19,602 nt of DNA from NCBI GenBank assembly GCA_023391725.1, contig JAEWAH010000336.1, forward strand, positions 1 to 19,602, in the 5' to 3' direction. Positions 13,874 through 19,602 of the stretch are shown here, in pieces. The position numbers and the translations under genes were made by a program. The notes under the pieces were generated by a model, which worked only from the letters and a program-made list of their open reading frames with translations, was not told the DNA's origin and made no database searches. This stretch comes from Bacillota bacterium. Its GTDB lineage: Bacteria > Bacillota > Clostridia > Christensenellales > Aristaeellaceae. Every line of letters starts with the position of its first letter. Positions within the stretch are counted from its first letter, which is position 1.

Positions 13874-14923
13874 ATGAAAAAGATCGGCGTATTGACAAGC
13901 GGCGGGGACAGCCCTGGAATGAACGCGGCGGTAGTGTCCACTGCCCGCAGCGCAGCCATGTCCGGCATGCCGCTGATCGGCATCAAACGGGGTTATAACG
14001 GCCTTCTGCGCAAGAGTGACAAACTGGAAGACGATTTGGTAGAGATGCAGCTCGATACGGTGCTGGATATTGCGGACCTGCCCGGCACGTATTTGCGCAC
14101 CGCCCGCTGCAAGGAATTCCTGGATCCTAGGGTCCGGGAGCGCGCGGCGCAAAACCTTCGTGAAATGGGCATCGACGGGCTGGTTGTCATCGGCGGGGAC
14201 GGTAGCTTCCAAGGCGCCATGCGCCTGTGCGAGCTGGGCATCCCCTGCATCGGCATCCCAGGCACCATTGATAACGACCTGGCCTATACGGAAATGACGT
14301 TGGGCTTTGATACCGCCGTTAACGTATGCGTAGACGCTGTTCGCGCCATCCGCGCCACCTCCCGCAGCCACGACAGGCCCGCGGTGGTGGAAGTGATGGG
14401 CCGCCATTGCGGAGATATCGCCTTGAATACCGCCGTGTCCACGGGCGCCGAGATCGTAGTGGTGCCGGAAGTGAAATGGAGCGTTGACAGCGTCGCCCGG
14501 CGGCTGAATCAGCTGATTGCCCAGGGCAATACCCGCGCCACCATCATTGTGGCGGAAGGCTGCTGGGAATCCATGAAGCCCTTCGACTTCTGTGCATTCT
14601 TGAACGCCAACGGCAAAAAGTGTTTTGAGGGCGAACCTATGAGCGCGATCCGCTTTGCCTCGGTGATGAAGCGCATGTGCGGCATGGTCGAAGCCCGGGC
14701 CACAGTGCTAGGTTACACCCAGCGCGGCGCCAGCCCCACCTTCCGCGACAGCGCCTTTGCCCTTGAGGCCGGCCATATGGCCGTGGAGCTCTTGAAGGAA
14801 GGCGTCAGCAACCAGGTGATCGGCGTCAAGCAGGGCAAGGTATTCCATATGCCTATCGAAAAGGCGCTGAAGTGCAACAGAAGGTTCAATAAGAAGCTGT
14901 ACTCGCTGGTTAACCAGCTGTAA
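13874..14923 (+). CDS. pfkA: ATP-dependent 6-phosphofructokinase
   Basis: The product is 349 residues, about 30 longer than the short E. coli type. It phosphorylates fructose-6-phosphate at the committed step of glycolysis, in the cytosol. Motifs are MKKIGVLTSGGDSPGMNA at the start, GGDGSFQGA (Gly110), GIPGTIDNDL with catalytic Asp133, LGFDTAVN, and EVMGRHCGD. GGDG and PGTIDND, rather than GGDD and PKTIDND, point to ATP and not pyrophosphate as donor. The start at 13874 follows GGGAG at 9 nt and matches the family N-terminus; an in-frame ATG at 13835 lacks support. pyk does not follow, unlike in many Firmicutes: the gene is alone between its promoter and a terminator. Confidence 0.96.
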   Translation: MKKIGVLTSGGDSPGMNAAVVSTARSAAMSGMPLIGIKRGYNGLLRKSDKLEDDLVEMQLDTVLDIADLPGTYLRTARCKEFLDPRVRERAAQNLREMGIDGLVVIGGDGSFQGAMRLCELGIPCIGIPGTIDNDLAYTEMTLGFDTAVNVCVDAVRAIRATSRSHDRPAVVEVMGRHCGDIALNTAVSTGAEIVVVPEVKWSVDSVARRLNQLIAQGNTRATIIVAEGCWESMKPFDFCAFLNANGKKCFEGEPMSAIRFASVMKRMCGMVEARATVLGYTQRGASPTFRDSAFALEAGHMAVELLKEGVSNQVIGVKQGKVFHMPIEKALKCNRRFNKKLYSLVNQL

Positions 14924-14926
14924 GCT

Positions 14927-14967
14927 TCAAGAAAAGGCTGCTGCGGCAGCCTTTTCTTGATCTTTTC
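14927..14967 (+). terminator. Intrinsic terminator of pfkA
   Basis: A perfect 15-bp stem (14927-14941 with 14946-14960) carries a TGCG loop and contains the T-rich arm CCTTTTCTT; TCTTTT follows. It begins 3 bp after the pfkA stop. Confidence 0.9.
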
Positions 14968-15015
14968 ACGATTTCCTTGCAAGACCCGCCCGGCAGGCTG
15001 TGCCAGCCGAGACGA

Positions 15016-15050
15016 TTACAAACGAGGGGACGCTTCGGCGTCCCCTCGTT
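15016..15050 (-). terminator. Intrinsic terminator of the solute-binding protein gene
   Basis: AACGAGGGGACGC (15021-15033) and its exact complement (15038-15050) form a 13-bp stem. The plus strand reads a TTCG loop, the minus strand CGAA. On the minus strand it ends in CGTTTGTAA, a short T-run. It lies 13 bp past the stop at 15064. Confidence 0.65.
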
Positions 15051-15063
15051 GCTCCCCCAGATA

Positions 15064-16671
15064 TTACTGCGCGAAGCTCTCTATCCCCCGCAGAAGCTCC
15101 AGTTCCCGCACATCCCTGGCGGTGGTGTACATCTTGTGGGTAAGCACGGAACCGTTGCGGTAGAACAGGCAGATGAAGGGGACATCCTGGGCGAACAGCT
15201 GCTGGATATCCGCCAGCGTTTTGGCAAAATCCTCCGGGTTCTCCTGAGCGCGCAGAGTCTTAACCAGGTCGTTCATTTCGGTGTTCTTATAGCGGCTGTA
15301 GTTGCCCGTATTGCCGCTGGTGAGCATAAAGCCGGGATCCGGGACCGCATCCATCTGATAAGAAGCCAAAGCCAAGTCGAACGACCCGGCCGAAAGCGCC
15401 GTGGTGACATCGCTAAAGCTGCCCTGTTCCACATGCACGCTGATGCCCACCTGGGCCAGCATATCTTTGATCATGTAGGCCGCGGCCACGCGCACGCCAT
15501 TGTCCGAATCCTCATAGACGTGCAATCCTAAAACCAAGTGTTTTGGCTCTTTGCCCGCTTCAACCGCCTTATCCAGGGTGCCGTTGCCATCCAGGTCCTT
15601 CCAGCCCTCCTCGGCCAGGAGGGCTTTTGCCTTGTCCAAATTGTAGCCATAGGCGCCGGAAGTGTCGGAATACAGCCAGGTGCCGCCAATGATGGGCGTA
15701 TCCGTGCGGGAGACCATGTTCAAATACACCTGGGTGGCGATCTGATCCACATTGATGGCATAACGGATGGCCTGGCGTATTTTCTGGCTTCCCAGGGGGA
15801 AGGAGCTGTGGTTCATCAGCAGCGTTTCCAGCTGGCGGGACCGGTAGTCCAAACGCAGGGAGGTGGTACCGCTTTTGTACTGGGCGGCGGCCACGGAGCG
15901 GGTAAACACCGCGTCCACCTGGGCATATTCGTAGCTGTCGATGATCTCCTGATTGTTGCGATAGCAGGTGGCCATGATCTGCTGCACCTTTGGCGCCTGC
16001 TTCCACCATTTGGTATTGACGGTGAGCCACATATAGTCCTGGGGCATGAAGTCGGAGATGACAAAGGGCCCCGTGCCGGGCGGGTCCGCTTCCCCCACGC
16101 GGTCGGCAGGGAGGATGGGGAAGGTCATGGCATACAAAAGGCCGTAGTAGGGGCGATCACGTGTCGCCTTCACTACCACGGTCATGTCATCCTGGGCTGT
16201 AATACTATCAACAAAAAAGCGCAGATTCCCATAATAGCCCTTGTCCGTGTTTTCCTCATTGTTGGCCTGGTCAAGGATGAATTGGGCGGTGGCCACCACA
16301 TCACGGGCTGTCATGGGCGTGCCGTCGGAAAAGGTGATACCGCTGCGAAGATGGAAGGTCCATGTCTTGCCGTTGCCTGATTCCTCCCAATACTCGCACA
16401 AAAGCGCCTGGGGCCGGTAATCATCATTAATGGTGATCAGGCCCTCATACACCAGCGCGTACAGGGAGCTTACGTCCCGTTCCAGGGGAGCCAGGGGGCG
16501 GATCTCCGTGGTCTTGGTGGAGATGATGCCCACGGACAGCTCCGTGTCCACATTGGAGGCCAGCGCGCTCAGTGGGGCGCACAAAAGCACGCAAAGCGCG
16601 AGGCAGACGAGCCTACGAAGCGGGCTCCGTTTCTGGCTGTGTTTCAAAGTACAGGCGCTGATAGATCGCAT
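15064..16671 (-). CDS. Family 5 extracellular solute-binding protein (oligopeptide/dipeptide type)
   Basis: The product is 535 residues. The signal peptide has a basic n-region, a hydrophobic core at about 21-37 and likely cleavage after ALA at 38. The mature part has the SBP_bac_5 pattern: LYALVYEGLITIND, WTFHLRSGITFSDGTPMTA, GTGPFVISDF, and a C-terminal lobe with YKNTEMNDLV. Such proteins bind peptides, nickel or other ligands and hand them to an ABC permease. No permease or ATPase gene lies in the window, so the partner is unknown. No good lipobox is present (VLLC lacks a small residue before Cys), unusual for a Gram-positive binding protein. The start at 16671 follows AAGGTGG at 9 nt and overlaps the transglycosylase gene by 59 bp. 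Confidence 0.88.
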   Translation of the reverse strand: MRSISACTLKHSQKRSPLRRLVCLALCVLLCAPLSALASNVDTELSVGIISTKTTEIRPLAPLERDVSSLYALVYEGLITINDDYRPQALLCEYWEESGNGKTWTFHLRSGITFSDGTPMTARDVVATAQFILDQANNEENTDKGYYGNLRFFVDSITAQDDMTVVVKATRDRPYYGLLYAMTFPILPADRVGEADPPGTGPFVISDFMPQDYMWLTVNTKWWKQAPKVQQIMATCYRNNQEIIDSYEYAQVDAVFTRSVAAAQYKSGTTSLRLDYRSRQLETLLMNHSSFPLGSQKIRQAIRYAINVDQIATQVYLNMVSRTDTPIIGGTWLYSDTSGAYGYNLDKAKALLAEEGWKDLDGNGTLDKAVEAGKEPKHLVLGLHVYEDSDNGVRVAAAYMIKDMLAQVGISVHVEQGSFSDVTTALSAGSFDLALASYQMDAVPDPGFMLTSGNTGNYSRYKNTEMNDLVKTLRAQENPEDFAKTLADIQQLFAQDVPFICLFYRNGSVLTHKMYTTARDVRELELLRGIESFAQ

Positions 16672-17344
16672 ATGCCGATACCACCTTTTGTGCGTATTGC
16701 TTGGTGGGGCCATCCACCATATCGTTAATGTGCAGTGTCTGCCCGTCCGATGAGTACTCGGGATCGCTCAGCCAGCCAGCCACCTCGTTTTGGCCCGCGT
16801 GATAGGCGCTGGCCACAAGGATGGGATCGGCGTTAAAGCGCTGGGAGAGGTAGCCTATGTACCAGCTTCCGTAACGGATGTTTGTTGCGGCATCATACAT
16901 CTGATCGAAGGAGTAACTGCCTTCTTCGTTCAGCTTTCCCGCGATCCAGGATGCGGTGCCAGGCATCACCTGCATGAGCCCCCGGGCTCCTACGTTGCTT
17001 TCCGCATCGCGGCGGTAGGAGCTTTCGCACAGGATGATGGCGGCCAGGAACGCGGGCTTTACGTTATTCTCCTGCGCGGCCTTTTGGATCTCTTCACGAT
17101 AGCTCAAGGGATGCTCTTTGATAAGCTTTTGGTGAGCCGCCTCCCGCATGGCCTGCTGGGTGGAAAGATACCCCTCCATCAGACCCTTTGCCAGGAGAAG
17201 GCCGGCCAACAGCACGGTCAAAGCAATGAGGAGGATCACCATCCATCTGGGCATGCGGCTGGGCCGGCGTGACAGGCGGGATACCCGGGGCTGCTGGGCC
17301 GTGCTCTGGGTGATGGGCGAGGAAGGAACACGGATATCACTCAT
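16613..17344 (-). CDS. Membrane-anchored lytic transglycosylase (SLT domain, GH23)
   Basis: The product is 243 residues. A short basic, serine-rich cytoplasmic tail is followed by one transmembrane helix (about 34-54, WMVILLIALTVLLAGLLLAKG) and an outer SLT domain (about 90-235). The catalytic Glu107 is in ILCESSYR, followed by GARGLMQVMPGTASW and AYHAGQNEV, the standard SLT motifs. It should cleave peptidoglycan between MurNAc and GlcNAc, leaving 1,6-anhydro ends. The start at 17344 follows GGGAGGG at 7 nt and overlaps the coaE stop by 8 bp, so it is co-translated with coaE. The polA-coaE-transglycosylase order is common in Clostridia. Confidence 0.92.
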   Translation of the reverse strand: MSDIRVPSSPITQSTAQQPRVSRLSRRPSRMPRWMVILLIALTVLLAGLLLAKGLMEGYLSTQQAMREAAHQKLIKEHPLSYREEIQKAAQENNVKPAFLAAIILCESSYRRDAESNVGARGLMQVMPGTASWIAGKLNEEGSYSFDQMYDAATNIRYGSWYIGYLSQRFNADPILVASAYHAGQNEVAGWLSDPEYSSDGQTLHINDMVDGPTKQYAQKVVSAYAIYQRLYFETQPETEPAS

Positions 17345-17954
17345 GCGCCGTCCCTCCCAGCTTATGCATAGTTTCCCGCCACAATTGGGTCACTTGGGCG
17401 GCGCTTTGCGCGATGGTCCCATCGGTGCGGATAACCTCATCCGCCCGGCGGCGCTTTTCCCGTGGGTCCATCTGGCTTGAAAGGCGCTGTATGGCCTGCT
17501 TTTGCGTAATGCCATCCCTGATCCTGAGCCGCCTTACCTGCTCCTTTTTGGGCACATAAGCGCACCAAACCTCATCGGCCAGGGATTCCATGCCGCTCTC
17601 GTACAAAAGGGGAATATCCACCACCGCCGCCAAGTGGCCGGCTTGCCTGAAGGCGTCCAGCTCCCGGTTGATAATGATGGCGATCATGGGGTGCAGGATG
17701 GTTTCCAGGCGATGGCGCGCCTCTTCGTCCGAAAAAATCATTTCGGCCAGGGCCTTGCGATTAAGCGTGCCATCTTCGTTAAAGACAGCATCGCCAAAGG
17801 TTTCCCGGATGGCGGGCAAGGCCTCCCCGCCTGGGGCGGTGAGGGAGCGGGATATCCGGTCTGCGTCGGCGACTGGCGCGCCCAGGCCGCGCAAAGCGGA
17901 AAGCAGCGTAGTCTTGCCGCTGGCAATGCCCCCGGTGAGGGCAATCACATGCAT
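17337..17954 (-). CDS. coaE: Dephospho-CoA kinase
   Basis: The product is 205 residues, as usual. It catalyses the last step of coenzyme A synthesis, phosphorylation of the ribose 3'-OH of dephospho-CoA. The P-loop GGIASGKT (8-15), DADRISR near residue 30, and IPLLYESGME, the lid/CoA-site motif, are visible. The ATG at 17954 follows AAGGAGG at 7 nt; an in-frame ATG at 17990 would add 12 residues before the family N-terminus and has no such site. It heads a tight cluster with the transglycosylase and solute-binding protein, but is separated from polA by 299 bp that include a repeat. Confidence 0.96.
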   Translation of the reverse strand: MHVIALTGGIASGKTTLLSALRGLGAPVADADRISRSLTAPGGEALPAIRETFGDAVFNEDGTLNRKALAEMIFSDEEARHRLETILHPMIAIIINRELDAFRQAGHLAAVVDIPLLYESGMESLADEVWCAYVPKKEQVRRLRIRDGITQKQAIQRLSSQMDPREKRRRADEVIRTDGTIAQSAAQVTQLWRETMHKLGGTAHE

Positions 17955-18163
17955 CAAAGGACCTCCTTGGAACAAAAACGGAAACAGCATTTTGAGCCGT
18001 CTACCGATATTTTCAGGCTATACGGATAAAACGGATGCGCTCCGGCTTTTCTTTCCGAAATCGAGCAACGTCACTTAATCGGTATATTTTCCCTTTCCCG
18101 CACCGTGACCTCCCCAAGAGCCTCCCCCTTTGATTAACGATGATTAAGCTTTGCGGCTCCATA

Positions 18164-18250
18164 GGGGCGATGTGGGCATCGCCCCCTACGCGGTCAACCA
18201 CCCCATTCGGCTCCGCCGTCCACCCCTCCACGGGAGGGGAATGGAACGGG
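18164..18250. repeat. Composite palindromic repeat downstream of polA (copy C)
   Basis: A perfect hairpin, GGGGCGATG-TGGG-CATCGCCCC (18164-18185), is followed by a half-element sharing TCAACCACCCC (18194-18204), CCACCCCTCC and GGAGGGGAATGGAACGG with copy B. The right half of the palindrome is missing; the element stops 3 bp before the polA stop codon. The rest of the polA-coaE gap (17955-18163) shows no gene and no convincing promoter. Confidence 0.7.
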
Positions 18251-18253
18251 CAT

Positions 18254-19602
18254 CTACTTCGTCTCGTACCAGCTAGGCCCCTGGTTCACTTCCGCAATCA
18301 GCGGCACCGAAAGTTCAACCACCTGCTCCATGCAATCCTTCAAAAGCGAGGAGGCCTTTTCCGCTTCTTCCGGCGGGCACTCGATGAGCAGTTCGTCGTG
18401 TACCTGGAGCGTTAAGCGCGCTTGCAGCTTTTCATCCTGCAAGGCCTTATGCACCCGGACCATGGCTAGCTTGATGATGTCGGCGGCGGTCCCCTGCACG
18501 GGGGTATTCATGGCGGCCCGCTCGCCGAAATTGCGGGTGTTGGCGTTGGGGCTGTGAAGCTCCGGCAGGGCTCGGCGGCGGTGAAAGAGCGTTTCGGCAA
18601 AGCCGTTTTCTTTACCCTTTGCTTTTGCGTCCTCCATAAAGGCCTTGACGCCAGGATATCGCTCAAAATACCTGCGGATGAACTCCGACGCTTCCTTGCG
18701 GCTCACGCCGGTGTTCCTGGCTAGCCCAAAATCGCTGATACCATACACCAAGCCGAAGTTCACCGCCTTGGCGCTGGAGCGCATTTGATGCGTGACCTTG
18801 TCCATGGGCACTCCGAACACCTCCGCCGCGGTGCGGGTGTGGATGTCCTGCTTAAGGCGGAAGGCCTCCACCATGTTCGCATCGCCGCTTAAGTGCGCCA
18901 ATATGCGCAGCTCTATTTGCGAATAGTCCGCGTCCAGCAGCACCCAGCCCGCCTGCGGGACAAAGGCCCGGCGGATCTCCCTGCCCAGATCCGTGCGCAC
19001 GGGGATGTTTTGCAGGTTCGGCTCGTTGCTGGAGATGCGGCCCGTGGCGGTGCCCACCTGATCGAAGGTGGTATGCACGCGGCCATCCGCGCCCATCAAA
19101 CGCAAAAGGCCCTCGATATAGGTGCCGTTGAGCTTCACCAATTGGCGGTAATTGAGCAGCGGCGCGATGGCGGGATGCAATTCGGCCAGCCCTTCCAATA
19201 TCTCCGCGCTGGTGGAATAGCCCTTCTGGCTTTTCTTGCCCGCGGGCAGGCCCAGCTCTTCAAAAAGCACATGGCTCAGCTGCTGGGGGCTGTTGAGATT
19301 GAAGCCGCGCACGCCGGTAAGTGTGTACACCTGTTCCCGAAGCTCTTCGATCTGTTTGGAAAAATCCTGGCCCAGGCGGTTCAATGTATCCCGGTCCACC
19401 ACAAACCCCGCCTGCTCCATGGAGAAAAGCACACGGCACAGGGGCAGCTCCATGTCCGTCATCAAGGAAAGTGCGCCGTTTTGTGTAAGCTGCGCCTTTT
19501 GCGCGGCGTACAGGGGGATCAGCCGGGAGGCATCCTCCTCCCCGCCGGGGGTAAAATTGTGCAGGGCATAGCTGCGCTCCTGGGGGTTGATGAGGTACGC
19601 GC
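18254..19602 (-). CDS. polA: DNA polymerase I, C-terminal part (5' end outside the window)
   Basis: At least 449 codons are visible; the frame stays open to the window edge, so the start and the 5' nuclease domain lie beyond it. The first visible residues (AYLINPQERSYAL) match the region of the proofreading-like domain. The polymerase domain shows motif A DADYSQIELRILAHLSGD, motif B RSSAKAVNFGLVYG with the O-helix Lys and Tyr, and motif C QVHDELLIECP. The position equivalent to Taq Phe667 is Phe (NFG). It fills gaps and removes primers in replication and repair. Whether the proofreading residues are present cannot be judged from this part. Confidence 0.97.
   Translation of the reverse strand, partial: AYLINPQERSYALHNFTPGGEEDASRLIPLYAAQKAQLTQNGALSLMTDMELPLCRVLFSMEQAGFVVDRDTLNRLGQDFSKQIEELREQVYTLTGVRGFNLNSPQQLSHVLFEELGLPAGKKSQKGYSTSAEILEGLAELHPAIAPLLNYRQLVKLNGTYIEGLLRLMGADGRVHTTFDQVGTATGRISSNEPNLQNIPVRTDLGREIRRAFVPQAGWVLLDADYSQIELRILAHLSGDANMVEAFRLKQDIHTRTAAEVFGVPMDKVTHQMRSSAKAVNFGLVYGISDFGLARNTGVSRKEASEFIRRYFERYPGVKAFMEDAKAKGKENGFAETLFHRRRALPELHSPNANTRNFGERAAMNTPVQGTAADIIKLAMVRVHKALQDEKLQARLTLQVHDELLIECPPEEAEKASSLLKDCMEQVVELSVPLIAEVNQGPSWYETK

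Noticed and set aside
12861..13874. 337-codon plus-strand frame opposite the M20 gene
   Set aside because: It is antisense to a well-supported gene, has no motif, and runs across the pfkA promoter.
15538..16380. 280-codon plus-strand frame opposite the solute-binding protein
   Set aside because: It is a shadow of the family 5 binding protein, with no ribosome site or recognisable domain.

Overview
The window looks like a chromosomal stretch of a GC-rich member of the Clostridia. The basis is gene order and regulatory style: a DUF2232/YybS gene followed by rplI and dnaB, a polA-coaE pair followed by a lytic transglycosylase, strong GGAGG ribosome sites, ECF sigma/anti-sigma coupling, and short palindromic repeats of the CCACCCCTCC...GGAGGGG kind between gene groups. 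A lineage near the Christensenellales is a guess; nothing here fixes the genus. There is no tRNA, rRNA, CRISPR array, transposase or prophage gene.

Layout. Positions 1-580 hold no convincing gene, but carry hairpins, an array of short variable-arm hairpins and a 36-nt direct repeat; deoC follows (581-1312, +). Next comes a compact promoter-hairpins-terminator stretch (1400-1501, +) that may be a small RNA. A minus-strand ECF sigma factor and its translationally coupled DUF4179-like membrane anti-sigma protein occupy 1561-3203. A hairpin-rich repeat island (3404-3605) separates them from a plus-strand operon with a clear promoter at 3634: yybS-like, rplI, dnaB and a YhaM-type exoribonuclease (3717-7610). 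Then come a lipoprotein with its own promoter and terminator, and a large membrane protein ending in a PlsC-like acyltransferase domain (8803-10902). azlC-azlD lie convergent on the minus strand (10897-11987). After another repeat island there is a minus-strand M20 peptidase homologue that has lost most of its catalytic residues (12351-13658), divergent from pfkA (13874-14923, +). The right end is a minus-strand group: polA (5' end outside the window), coaE, a lytic transglycosylase and a family 5 solute-binding protein.

The core genes cover replication (dnaB, polA), translation (rplI), RNA turnover (yhaM), CoA synthesis (coaE), glycolysis (pfkA) and deoxyribose salvage (deoC). Accessory functions concern the envelope: ECF signalling, acyltransferase/transporter fusion, amino-acid export, wall lysis and solute binding. 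I see no clearly new multi-gene system. The best leads are the probable M20 pseudoenzyme, the transporter-acyltransferase fusion with an altered HX4D motif, the possible small RNA downstream of deoC, and the structured repeat families in the gaps.
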